Positions 8,095 to 15,175 are shown, counted from the stretch's first letter. The stretch: DNA of 15,565 bases from CAYFJO01 sp964343305 (GCA_964343305.1 CAYFJO010000254.1:1-15565), one strand, 5' to 3'. A program made the numbers and translations. The notes: a model not told the origin generated them from the letters alone.

Positions 8095-9681
8095 ATGAAA
8101 ACGACTTGTCGTTGTCGCCGCAGACGTTCTTGCCGTTGCTCGACGACCTCCACGCGGAGCACACGCCTCTGGCCGATTCTCAGACACAAGTTTTGGAGCC
8201 GAAATCTTGCAGCGGTGATTTCGCTCTTCGCCGCCTGGTTGCCCGGCGGTTGTTTGAGTCTGTTGGCGTCAGAGTCCGAAGGTGCCGGGCCGAAATACAA
8301 CGTGCTGTTCATCGCTGTGGATGATTTGCGACCCGTGCTGGGGTGTTATGGCGACACGAAAGTCAAGACGCCGAACCTCGACGCCTTGGCCGCTCGCGGC
8401 GCCGTCTTCCGCCGAGCCTACTGCCAGTTGCCATCCTGTCTACCGTCGAGGACGTCGGTGCTGACGGGCTTGCGACCGGAGACCACGGGCGTGCTGACGA
8501 ACGGCGACGCCAATTTCCGATCGCGTTTTCCCGACCATGTCTCCCTGCCGCAGCACTTCAAGAGCCACGGCGCGTTCTGCATGTCATTTGGCAAGATGTT
8601 CCACCGCCAGGACCCGGTTTCGTGGAGCGTCGAAAAGTGGATTCCCATGGGCAATCCCTTCTTTCCCATCTACGGCAAACCGGAGACGATCGCGCTGCAA
8701 CGTGAAAAGGGGAGTGGGCCCGCAAAGCCGCCGGACTGGTGGGGCTTCCAGAAAGGACGAAACACCCGCTGGGCCAAGGCGATCGGTTGGGAAGACCCCG
8801 ATGTGCCGGACAACGCGCTCTTCGACGGACAACTGGCCGATGCGGTGATCCGAGTGTTGCGAGAGCGCCGCCACGAGCGGTTCTTCCTCGCACCCGGCTG
8901 CTTCCGCCCGCATCTGCCCTTTATCGCGCCCAAGCCATACTTCGACATGTACCCGTTGGAGGACCTCAAGCTGCCAGTGAATCGTGAGTTGCCCGATGGG
9001 GCGCCGTCGTTCGTCCACTACGATTCGGCCGAGGCCCGTTCGTATCTCGACGTGCCCAAACGCGGCCAGCCGATTCCGGAGCAGAAGCAACTCGAACTGT
9101 TGCGTGGCTACTACGCCTCGGTCACCTATGTCGACGCCCAGATCGGCCGAGTGCTCGACGAGTTGGACCGTTTAGACCTGACCGACGAAACGGTGGTCAT
9201 GCTCTGGAGTGACCACGGCTACCATTTCGGCGAGCACGGCACCTGGAACAAACTGACCAACTTCGAAGAGGCCACGCGTTCGACCATGATCGTCAGCGCA
9301 CCAGCCCGGGAACGGCACGGTATCGCGGTCGACGGGATGATCGAGCACGTCGACATGTACCCGACGCTTTGCGAACTGTGCGGGCTGCCCGTGCCCGAGG
9401 GCCTGGAAGGTGCGAGCTTCGCGCCGCTGCTTGAGAACGCCGAGCGGCCAGGCAAGCCGGTCATCCTCAGCCAAGCCAACCCAACAGGCAAACGAATGGG
9501 CCGCACGATGCGCACCGACCGATACCGCTACACCGAATGGACAGTCCGAGGAGAGCCGATCGGAGTGGAAATCTACGACCACCAGACCGACCCCGCCGAA
9601 AACGTCAACCTCGCTGCCGAGCCCAGAAACCAAGCCCTGACAGACAGATTGGCCAGGCAATTCCGAACCGTTTGGAAGTAA
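8095..9681 (+). CDS. Iduronate-2-sulfatase-like exported sulfatase
   Basis: Type I sulfatase of the alkaline-phosphatase superfamily, predicted to remove sulfate esters from a polysaccharide outside the cytoplasm. With 528 aa numbering, D76-D77 in FIAVDDLRP are metal ligands. C115-LPS-R119 is the C-x-P-S-R motif whose Cys is converted to formylglycine. H273 in CFRPHLPFIAPK and D373-H374 in WSDHGYHFGEHGTWNK complete the active site. This set, with YPLEDLKLP, resembles iduronate-2-sulfatase rather than arylsulfatase A. The first 40 residues (MKTTCRCRRRRSCRC...) are oddly Arg/Cys/Ser-rich. GTG 8215, in frame, would start directly before the hydrophobic ISLFAAWLPGG segment and is a credible true start. 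The gene follows a DUF4838 gene by 2 nt, so the operon probably targets a sulfated, possibly uronate-bearing glycan. A formylglycine-generating enzyme must come from elsewhere in the genome. Confidence 0.9.
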   Translation: MKTTCRCRRRRSCRCSTTSTRSTRLWPILRHKFWSRNLAAVISLFAAWLPGGCLSLLASESEGAGPKYNVLFIAVDDLRPVLGCYGDTKVKTPNLDALAARGAVFRRAYCQLPSCLPSRTSVLTGLRPETTGVLTNGDANFRSRFPDHVSLPQHFKSHGAFCMSFGKMFHRQDPVSWSVEKWIPMGNPFFPIYGKPETIALQREKGSGPAKPPDWWGFQKGRNTRWAKAIGWEDPDVPDNALFDGQLADAVIRVLRERRHERFFLAPGCFRPHLPFIAPKPYFDMYPLEDLKLPVNRELPDGAPSFVHYDSAEARSYLDVPKRGQPIPEQKQLELLRGYYASVTYVDAQIGRVLDELDRLDLTDETVVMLWSDHGYHFGEHGTWNKLTNFEEATRSTMIVSAPARERHGIAVDGMIEHVDMYPTLCELCGLPVPEGLEGASFAPLLENAERPGKPVILSQANPTGKRMGRTMRTDRYRYTEWTVRGEPIGVEIYDHQTDPAENVNLAAEPRNQALTDRLARQFRTVWK

Positions 9682-9779
9682 CAACGATCGTGGTAGGCAA
9701 TCGACCTAACTTCCACTCACGAAACTCGTCTAAGAGTTTACCTGCCGTGATCTGAGGTCGTTTCTTAAAGTTGAATGGC

Positions 9780-10190
9780 TCAATAAGCTTCCCGTATTGC
9801 GAGCAACGTCTTGTAGTCTTCCGGATGAATTATCCACTCGACGCCCTCTCTTGGTTTTTTCGCCCGGATCAGGCGCATTTGTTTCAACTTTGCTTTGCCG
9901 CTGTACTTAACGATCACCTCAAGTTTTCCTGAAATTGTCACTTGATCGGGATTATCCTTATCGGGATCGATGCGGAAGTTGTTTTGGGCGTACCGCTGCC
10001 GGAAACGAACGTCCTTCAAATAGGTCCACACCGTCTCGGCGGGAACTCTTCCGTTGTCGCCCGTTCCCGTTTGGAGAATCTCTTTTCCATCCTGTTTGAT
10101 GGTGACTCGGACGTATCGTGCTGCCTGTGCTTGGTCGGTGAGCAGCCATGTTGACGTAACCATCATCGCGAGTATGCCGAATCGACACAT
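9780..10190 (-). CDS. Small secreted protein of unknown function
   Basis: Protein of 136 aa. I do not recognise a named family. Residues 1-23 are a signal peptide (ILAMMVTSTWLL, cleavage after AQA). The mature part of about 113 residues is mostly predicted beta strand with alternating charge: RYVRVTIKQDGKEI, a mixed helix around TVWTYLKDVRFR, DQVTISGKLEVIVKY, then a basic segment KLKQMRLIRAKK. There are no cysteines in the mature part. The start is well supported: the minus strand reads AAAGGAGGTGG just before ATG at 10190, a near-perfect anti-16S match. The gene converges with the sulfatase and diverges from the fusion gene at 10509. A structural or inhibitor-like envelope role is possible, but the sequence does not show it. 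Confidence 0.75.
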   Translation of the reverse strand: MCRFGILAMMVTSTWLLTDQAQAARYVRVTIKQDGKEILQTGTGDNGRVPAETVWTYLKDVRFRQRYAQNNFRIDPDKDNPDQVTISGKLEVIVKYSGKAKLKQMRLIRAKKPREGVEWIIHPEDYKTLLAIREAY

Positions 10191-10203
10191 CTTCCACCTC
10201 CTT
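10191..10203 (-). promoter_or_regulatory. Strong Shine-Dalgarno of the small secreted protein
   Basis: Read on the minus strand, AAAGGAGGTGG immediately precedes the ATG at 10190. It is the strongest ribosome binding site in the window and fixes the start. Upstream, TAATAC around 10230 could be a -10, but no good -35 is visible. Confidence 0.7.
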
Positions 10204-10313
10204 TGGATTCAGGAACTTCTCATCGGTATTATGCGCCTAGCTGCGAGAACGTTGTAGGGATTCTTAACGCACCCTGCTCTTTTTTGGCGATCGGCCAATG
10301 AGTTCACACCGGA

Positions 10314-10371
10314 CGTAGTGGAATTCGCCAGAATTCCTTGTGCTCAGGGAATTCTGGCGAATCCCACTACG
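10314..10371 (+). repeat. REP pair (family B) between divergent genes
   Basis: Two units of 24 nt in inverted orientation (10314-10337 and 10348-10371) match at 23 of 24 positions around a 10-nt centre. Each unit, read inward, is C-GTAG-TGG followed by ATTCGCCAGAATTCC, giving an internal stem GGAATTC/GAATTCC with a GCCA loop. The GTAG start and size match the family A pairs, but the stem sequence differs. It lies in the spacer between the genes at 9780-10190 and 10509-12626. Confidence 0.8.
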
Positions 10372-10452
10372 GTATCTTCCTTCTGACCGATCGCCTTTGC
10401 GAACTTCGTCCCCTCGCTCCTGCCGCAACCACAATCTCATCCAGACGGGGTT

Positions 10453-10483
10453 TTGACCTTTTTGGTCCAATCCCTGCTAGAAT
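10453..10483 (+). promoter_or_regulatory. Probable promoter of the methyltransferase/propeller gene
   Basis: TTGACC (10453-10458) and TAGAAT (10478-10483), the latter preceded by TGC as an extended -10, lie 26 bases before the ATG. The spacer is 19 nt. The -35 sits in a small GACC/GGTC dyad, which could be an operator or chance. Confidence 0.45.
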
Positions 10484-10508
10484 TGGCAGACCACGAATGG
10501 AGAACCCA

Positions 10509-12626
10509 ATGATTCGACGCCTGACCGTTGTGCTGGTTGCACTTTCCGCATCGCTCATCGCACTTGCCACAACTGCTCAAGAGAAGAGCGTCCGCCCTGG
10601 CATTAACAAAGCATTCGAGAATCCAAATGTCGAGGATTTTATCGGCAGGTTTGAGCGTGAAGGACGTGATGCGTTCGATCATCAAAAAGAGATTGTTCAG
10701 GCGTGCAATCTCAAGCCTGGAATGGTCGTCGCCGACATTGGGGCGGGCACTGGGTTGTTCACTAGGCTCTTTTCGCCAGCCGTGGGACCAAAGGGCAAGG
10801 TCTACGCGGTGGACATCGCTGAGAAGTTTGTGAAACACGTCGAACTATCGGCCCGTGAAAAGAAGATGACCAACGTCACAGGCGTCGTTTGTAGTCAGGA
10901 CTCGGTGAATTTGCCGCCCGCATCAATCGACATCGCGTTCATCTGTGATACATACCACCACTTCGAGTTTCCGCACAAGACAATGCGTTCGATTCACCGG
11001 GCATTGAAGCCAGATGGACAGGTTGTTCTGATCGACTTCCAAAAAATCAAAGGTGTCAGTTCCGACTTTGTGATGGGCCACGTCCGAGCAGGGCAAGACG
11101 TTTTCACCAAGGAGATTATTGACGCAGGCTTCGTTCAGGTTGAAGAAACAAAAGGAATGCTGGACGAGTCTTACTTCGTTCGATTCGAAAAAGCTGGCAG
11201 CCGTGCCGACGCCTTGCCCATTGAGCCGGTCGAGATCGGCACCATACCGCAATTCGTGTTCGATAACTTCATTGTCGATAATCATTGGGCGATCAAATAC
11301 AAGCGGGAGTCGGTCAAGCGAGTCTTTCACCAGCCCAGGAAGTTCGATGGTAATCCAGTCATCACAGGTGAAGGTGGCTACACGACAGTCATTCGAGATG
11401 AAGAAAGCGGCTTGTTTCGAATGTGGTATCAGACGTGGGTCGCTTCTCCCATCGCAGGAAAGTCAGGCCGCTATGCCATCGCGTATGCCGAGTCCAAGGA
11501 TGGCGTGTCATGGACGCTGCCCAAGCTGGGGCTGTTCGAATGGAAGGGCACCAAAGACAACAACATCGTCTGGACCGGCCTGGAAGGAAAGAGAGGCAGT
11601 CAGGTCTACATGCTGGAAGTCCCAGAAGAAGCACGTCGGGGTTATCGCTTCGTCATGCTCTACGGTGGGATTGGCGGAAGCCATCTGATTGGCTCGCAGG
11701 ACGGAATCCATTGGGATCGCGACAGCGACACAACTATCACGAAGATGCACAGCGATACTCAAAACGCTATCGTCTACGACCCACGGCGAAATGAATACGT
11801 GATGTTTTGCCGTGCCAAGCACATCTACCGAACTTTTCGTGGTGACATCATTGATACGGGAGCGTCACGTCGAGTGGCTCGCATGAGCAATCCAAAACTC
11901 TGGACGTTGTGGGACTCAGAACCGCAGAACATCCTTGTTCCAGATGGAAAGGACGAGGATGCCGGTTTCAACTTTTTCTATGGAATGCCAACTCGATACC
12001 ATGCTGGCATCTATTGGGGATTTTTGTGGCCATTCAAAATGAACACCGACATCCACACGGAGTTGGCGTGGAGCCGCGATGGGTTTCAGTTTCATCGTTT
12101 GCCAAGCCGACCGAAGCTAATTGAACGTGGACTCGAAGGCTCATGGGACGATGGTATGGTTTTTAGTGGATACCGATGGGTTGAAGTCGGCGACGAATGG
12201 TGGCTGTATTACGCAGGCTGGGACGGTCCACACGGTACGACCGAACGCTCACCAGGGATCGGCTTGGTGAAGCTACGAAAAGAGGGATTCATCTCCATGC
12301 GTGGACCAAGTAGCGGTGGCGTCATCTGTACGAGGAAGGTGCTTTGGCCGGGTGGAAAGTTGTTGGTCAACGCTGATGCCAGCAGCGGTGAACTCAGCCT
12401 TCGCGTGACAGATGGAAAGCGGAAGGTCATTCCCGGCTTTGACTACGACGACTGTGCCTCATTCAAGGCAAACGATGTTGCACACGAGGTCACTTGGAAA
12501 GAGACTTCGATGGATTCACTTGCCGGGCACATCGTTCGCTTCGAATTCTTCTTAAAGGACGCGGACCTTTATACATTTTGGGCGTCAGGCCAAACCGAAC
12601 AGAATCAAAGCACGGATACGAAATGA
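10509..12626 (+). CDS. Exported fusion: SAM-dependent methyltransferase plus GH32/43-like beta-propeller
   Basis: Protein of 705 aa made of two modules that usually occur as separate planctomycete proteins. ATG 10509 is chosen: GGAG lies 6 bases upstream (10499-10502), a signal peptide follows at once (VVLVALSASLIALATTAQ, 7-24), and earlier in-frame starts would translate a REP pair. Residues about 25-228 are a class I methyltransferase: motif I DIGAGTG (76-82), acidic D102 in VYAVDI, and HRALKPDGQVVLIDF (163-177). Residues about 245-700 resemble the five-bladed propeller proteins related to GH32/GH43: NPVITGEGGYTTVIRDEESGLFRMWYQTW, repeated SKDGVSW, SQDGIHW and SRDGFQF blade motifs, and a C-terminal beta-sandwich (GGKLLVNADASSGEL... 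LKDADLYTFWA). The fusion joint is about 229-245, with no stop or frameshift. Secreted methyltransferase homologues are known in the phylum, though a SAM source outside the cytoplasm is unclear. Substrates unknown. Confidence 0.82.
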   Translation: MIRRLTVVLVALSASLIALATTAQEKSVRPGINKAFENPNVEDFIGRFEREGRDAFDHQKEIVQACNLKPGMVVADIGAGTGLFTRLFSPAVGPKGKVYAVDIAEKFVKHVELSAREKKMTNVTGVVCSQDSVNLPPASIDIAFICDTYHHFEFPHKTMRSIHRALKPDGQVVLIDFQKIKGVSSDFVMGHVRAGQDVFTKEIIDAGFVQVEETKGMLDESYFVRFEKAGSRADALPIEPVEIGTIPQFVFDNFIVDNHWAIKYKRESVKRVFHQPRKFDGNPVITGEGGYTTVIRDEESGLFRMWYQTWVASPIAGKSGRYAIAYAESKDGVSWTLPKLGLFEWKGTKDNNIVWTGLEGKRGSQVYMLEVPEEARRGYRFVMLYGGIGGSHLIGSQDGIHWDRDSDTTITKMHSDTQNAIVYDPRRNEYVMFCRAKHIYRTFRGDIIDTGASRRVARMSNPKLWTLWDSEPQNILVPDGKDEDAGFNFFYGMPTRYHAGIYWGFLWPFKMNTDIHTELAWSRDGFQFHRLPSRPKLIERGLEGSWDDGMVFSGYRWVEVGDEWWLYYAGWDGPHGTTERSPGIGLVKLRKEGFISMRGPSSGGVICTRKVLWPGGKLLVNADASSGELSLRVTDGKRKVIPGFDYDDCASFKANDVAHEVTWKETSMDSLAGHIVRFEFFLKDADLYTFWASGQTEQNQSTDTK

Positions 12627-12747
12627 AGTTCATCGTCCCCATCGCGGCTCTGCTGCTAGTGAACTGCTCGGCCCTTCTTGCCCAGGTCGGCGTCCATCTC
12701 CGCCAACCGTCGAATGAGCGTTGGCGGAAAGTCATCTGGGACACTGC

Positions 12748-12760
12748 CTTCGAGTTCTTG
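12748..12760 (+). repeat. Left 13-bp direct repeat (target duplication)
   Basis: CTTCGAGTTCTTG occurs here and again at 12836-12848, exactly bordering the palindromic insert. This is as expected for a target-site duplication. Confidence 0.7.
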
Positions 12761-12835
12761 GGTAGTGTCCTAGTTTGCCCATTCAGACTTCTGAAGTTTC
12801 GGAAAACTTCGGAAGTCTTGCACGGAATTAGGACA
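12761..12835 (+). mobile_element. MITE-like palindromic element, 75 bp
   Basis: The element has terminal inverted repeats AGTGTCCTAGTT (12764-12775) and AATTAGGACACT (12826-12837, overlapping the right direct repeat by 2 nt). The inner stem is AGACTTC/GAAGTCT with GAAGTTT/AAACTTC, so the whole unit can fold as one long imperfect hairpin. It carries no coding capacity. Its ends do not begin GTAG, so it is a different class from the REP pairs. A 13-bp direct repeat flanks it. The parent transposase is unknown; IS4-type elements make duplications in this size range. Confidence 0.7.
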
Positions 12836-12848
12836 CTTCGAGTTCTTG
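12836..12848 (+). repeat. Right 13-bp direct repeat (target duplication)
   Basis: CTTCGAGTTCTTG, identical to 12748-12760. The reading frame of the split gene resumes from its last codon (TTG, 12846-12848). Confidence 0.7.
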
Positions 12849-12968
12849 AACGGGCTTGAAAAGAAACGGGGCATTTGGTCTGTTGATGACATGAGATTTC
12901 AGAAACCACAAACTGAGCAGAAGCCAACGCTGGGCATTACCACTGGTATATCCCTTGGTGCCGCATTG

Positions 12969-13040
12969 GGAATGTCTATGGGCTCTGCTGTGGGAATGTC
13001 CATCGGCTCTGCTGTTGGAGTTTCGATTGGATCATCGACG
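12969..13040 (+). repeat. Three 24-bp tandem repeats coding glycine-zipper units
   Basis: Three consecutive 8-codon units start at 12969, 12993 and 13017 and encode GMSMGSAV, GMSIGSAV and GVSIGSST. The first two are nearly identical in DNA; the third has drifted. This suggests recent internal duplication by slippage in a membrane-spanning glycine-rich segment. Confidence 0.7.
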
Positions 13041-13169
13041 GGTGAGATGGGGAAATGGATCGGAGTTTGTCTTTCGCTGGGCATGGGCATTGGGACCCTG
13101 CTTGGCTTGCTTCTTGGGGCGTCGGTTGCTTACTGTCGAAGTAAAGAGAAGGAACAACGGGTCGAGTGA

Positions 13170-13484
13170 TCGGCCCTACAACTCCACGTCCTTCATCGCC
13201 TTCCGGTGCTTGTCTTCCAGTTCGCCATCCAAGGCAACGTGCTGTTACCGCTATTTCACCCAAGACACCGCACAAACTCGCTCAGTAGGGCAACGCAGAG
13301 GAACGAAGAGCGCAAAGCAAGAAATCTCCGCGTCCTTCGCTCCTCTGCGTTGCAGATTCGTTCTCACCACAGAATCTGGTGAATAATCCGGGTTAGATCA
13401 CATGCTTGACGGACCCGTTTCGTCCCGTAACGCCGGTCCTCGTTGTGGAGGCCGTGTTTTCGAACAATCCGAGCGATCTGAGAT
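13170..13484. other. Convergent spacer without an intact gene
   Basis: This spacer of about 315 bp lies between the ends of the split plus-strand gene and the minus-strand DUF502 gene. It holds the inverted repeat at 13291-13352. On the minus strand, 13176-13244 reads QHVALDGELEDKHRKAMKDV then EL and a stop, which could be the tail of a lost gene but is too short to be sure. Nothing else recognisable was seen. Confidence 0.5.
13291..13352. repeat. Inverted repeat with 18-bp arms
   Basis: CAACGCAGAGGAACGAAG (13291-13308) and CTTCGCTCCTCTGCGTTG (13335-13352) pair with one mismatch around a 26-nt loop. The position between convergent genes would suit a bidirectional transcription stop, but no T-run follows on either strand, so a dispersed repeat is equally likely. 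The GCAGAG-type sequence resembles short repeats common in planctomycete spacers. Confidence 0.6.
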
Positions 13485-14072
13485 TCATGTTGGATTGTTT
13501 CCCTGTGATTTCAGATCCAGGTCCACCTTGCCGACAGATACAAGCGCTTTGAGGGCGTCATGGACAGAGATGGCGACGGGGCGAATCTTGTCCCGGTCAA
13601 CCACGATCAATCTGCCCGTCGTGGGCGTCGGCGCACCGGGAACAAAGACGATGAGTTGCTCGACCCCCGCATCGCTTGTACAGGCGTTGGTGATAAGTCC
13701 CATTTCTTCGCCCGTCACACCGATGGATGGCACCATGACGACCGAATGAAATATTGCGTCTTTGCCTTCGCCATATCCGAGGATCTGTTTGAGCGTCCCA
13801 TACATGCGTCCCAACGCGGGCAAACGGTGCATCAACCCATCGATCTGGTTCCAAATCAATCGTCCGAAGAACGTCGTTGTGATCAGCCCCAACAAATACA
13901 CGAGGGCACAGGCGGCAAGAATGCCCAGTCCAGGGAAATAGTATGGTAGCTTTCCGATCCCCGACGAAGAGATCATTGATTCAACGTAAGCGACGGCCAG
14001 AATCGTTCCGCCGATGGGCAAAATCGCCACAACGCCGGCAATCATGCAACGTGTAAAGTGTTTGACGATCAC
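13485..14072 (-). CDS. DUF502-family membrane protein
   Basis: Protein of 195 aa, the usual size for DUF502. It starts with GTG at 14072, which overlaps the TGA of the upstream gene (GTGA), so translation is probably coupled. Two membrane segments are visible, about 11-31 (MIAGVVAILPIGGTILAVAYV) and 45-70 (YFPGLGILAACALVYLLGLITTTFFG). A soluble part follows with the family blocks VPALGRMYGTLKQ-type (here LPALGRMYGTLKQILG), FVPGAPTPTTGRLIVVDRDKI and SVHDALKALVSVG. Members are inner-membrane proteins of unsettled function found widely in bacteria and plant organelles. An 8-bp dyad (AACAATCC/GGATTGTT, 13463-13499) covers the stop codon but lacks a U-tract. The gene is last in a three-gene minus-strand operon behind a J-like protein. 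Family call strong, role unknown. Confidence 0.88.
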   Translation of the reverse strand: MIVKHFTRCMIAGVVAILPIGGTILAVAYVESMISSSGIGKLPYYFPGLGILAACALVYLLGLITTTFFGRLIWNQIDGLMHRLPALGRMYGTLKQILGYGEGKDAIFHSVVMVPSIGVTGEEMGLITNACTSDAGVEQLIVFVPGAPTPTTGRLIVVDRDKIRPVAISVHDALKALVSVGKVDLDLKSQGNNPT

Positions 14073-15175
14073 CGCGCAACCTCGCTTGTTCTTGGTCGGG
14101 GCTGAAGAGGAGTGAGTTCGATTTTGCTGAAGTGATATTCAGCTTCGAAACTGGCGATGTAAAGGCGAGTTGGGTCGGGAATCTTGACCCAGTCGGTCAA
14201 ACGCGCCGGATCGCCCTTCCAGTTGATCACTTCTCGATTATTACAGGAGGCGACGATGTGATTCCGTCGAACGGTGCAGACGATGGAGTGAGTTTCGTCG
14301 AACGATTCTAATAGTCTTCCTTCGCGCCACGTTTCGTTTTCCTGTGGCTTTACGCGGTCGATGTCGCAAAGACCAGTGCCCGGTGGATTCCACGAGTCGA
14401 TCTCGACTCTAGCGCGATGATCTTCCACGATAAGTCCGATGATGAGCGCCCCGCCAGACTTTTTCACGACCTCAATCGTCAGGACATATTCATCAGGTAC
14501 GTCCTTTGCTAACTGAATGCGTGCGAGTTGGTCCAGCGGGGAAACGAGTTGGCCGTCCTTTAATTGCCACTGACCTTCGACCGAGTCTTGCTGCACATCC
14601 ACTTCGCTCAAAAGATCGGTCGCTTTTGGCGGCGGCGGAATGGTAGCATCGGGTGGCGCTTCGTTTTGTGGATTCGTGCGTGGTTGATCGTTGTCTACGA
14701 CACCATCGTCGGTTGGACCATTCAGAAGTGAAAACATGATCAGCACAAGGATAAGTACCGCAATTGCTCCGCCACCAACGGCTGCGGGCACTACCCAAGG
14801 TGGTGTTCGTCTTTTTTTTGCTTGGGCGACCGTTTTGGGAACAGCCGGTTGTGGTAAAGCCGACGGAACCGACTGCTGGTCCGCTGGAATTTCAGCCGCT
14901 AACGTCGCCTCACGCAACGGGCCATCGTACGCAGCTTTCTGGTTTGGGTCTAGCAGGGCGACGCGCGCTGCGGAAACTTCGTTGAGCAGTTGCTGTGAAA
15001 ACTGTGCATTCTTGCCATTTTGAAAACTGCGAAGGTGCGCCATCCGCTGATCCGCGGCGCTATCGATCACGTCCGGGTCGTCTTCAAATCGGTCGATGCC
15101 CAACAGCCGATAATGATCCGGCGGCTGGTCTTCGGGGCGAATGCCGAGCCATTTGTGATACGGGTCAAACGACAT
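14069..15175 (-). CDS. Planctomycete J-like/transmembrane/LamG-like protein
   Basis: Protein of 368 aa. Residues 1-88 are the planctomycete J-domain-like module: FDPYHKWLGI, DQPPDHYRLLGIDRFEDDPDVIDSAADQRMAHLR, then AARVALLDPNQKAAYDGPLR. It lacks the HPD tripeptide of DnaJ, so it is unlikely to stimulate Hsp70 ATPase in the usual way. A Pro/Ala/basic linker leads to one membrane helix (about 127-152). A Pro-rich spacer (PPPPKATDLL) is followed by a beta-sandwich of about 190-360 (GQWQLKDGQLVSP... DEYVLTIEVV... GALIIGLI... YIASFEAEYHFSKIEL). That domain resembles LamG/DUF1080-type concanavalin-like folds and is probably placed outside the cytoplasm. ATG 15175 overlaps the end of the upstream methyltransferase by 11 nt, and the stop overlaps the DUF502 start. 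Such proteins are a phylum signature; their job is unknown. A scaffold linking inside and outside is my inference. Confidence 0.82.
   Translation of the reverse strand: MSFDPYHKWLGIRPEDQPPDHYRLLGIDRFEDDPDVIDSAADQRMAHLRSFQNGKNAQFSQQLLNEVSAARVALLDPNQKAAYDGPLREATLAAEIPADQQSVPSALPQPAVPKTVAQAKKRRTPPWVVPAAVGGGAIAVLILVLIMFSLLNGPTDDGVVDNDQPRTNPQNEAPPDATIPPPPKATDLLSEVDVQQDSVEGQWQLKDGQLVSPLDQLARIQLAKDVPDEYVLTIEVVKKSGGALIIGLIVEDHRARVEIDSWNPPGTGLCDIDRVKPQENETWREGRLLESFDETHSIVCTVRRNHIVASCNNREVINWKGDPARLTDWVKIPDPTRLYIASFEAEYHFSKIELTPLQPRPRTSEVAR

Larger units (their letters stand above)
12623..13169 (+). pseudogene. Small secreted/membrane glycine-zipper gene split by a MITE-like insertion
   Basis: ATG 12623 overlaps the stop of the fusion gene (ATGA), implying translational coupling. 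The intact 5' part encodes a signal peptide, MKFIVPIAALLLVNCSALLAQ (1-21), then PSNERWRKVIWDTAFEFL. At 12761 the frame enters an inserted palindrome and ends prematurely at 12859 (78 aa). If one 13-bp repeat and the 75-bp insert (88 bp in all) are removed, the frame runs on as NGLEKKRGIWSVDDMRFQK and then a glycine-rich membrane region to 13169, about 153 aa in total. That region has three 8-residue repeats, GMSMGSAV, GMSIGSAV and GVSIGSST (12969-13040), and a second hydrophobic segment, LSLGMGIGTLLGLLLGASVAY. ATG 12892 could still allow an independent short membrane protein, but no good Shine-Dalgarno precedes it. Function unknown; glycine zippers suggest membrane or pore association. Confidence 0.65.

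Noticed and set aside
5306..10371. CRISPR array from repeated 24-nt units
   Set aside because: The units occur as isolated inverted pairs kilobases apart, without regular spacers or cas genes.
10338..10508. N-terminal extension of the methyltransferase fusion
   Set aside because: It would translate half of a REP pair and the likely promoter. The signal peptide starts at 10509 behind GGAG.
13176..13244. Minus-strand tail ALDGELEDKHRKAMKDV-type peptide ending in TAG
   Set aside because: It reads like real protein but is only about 22 codons, bounded by a stop, with no family recognised. It could be a gene remnant or chance.
13463..13499. AACAATCC/GGATTGTT dyad at the DUF502 stop as a terminator
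   Set aside because: The 21-nt loop, AT-rich 8-bp stem and lack of a U-tract make it a poor intrinsic terminator.
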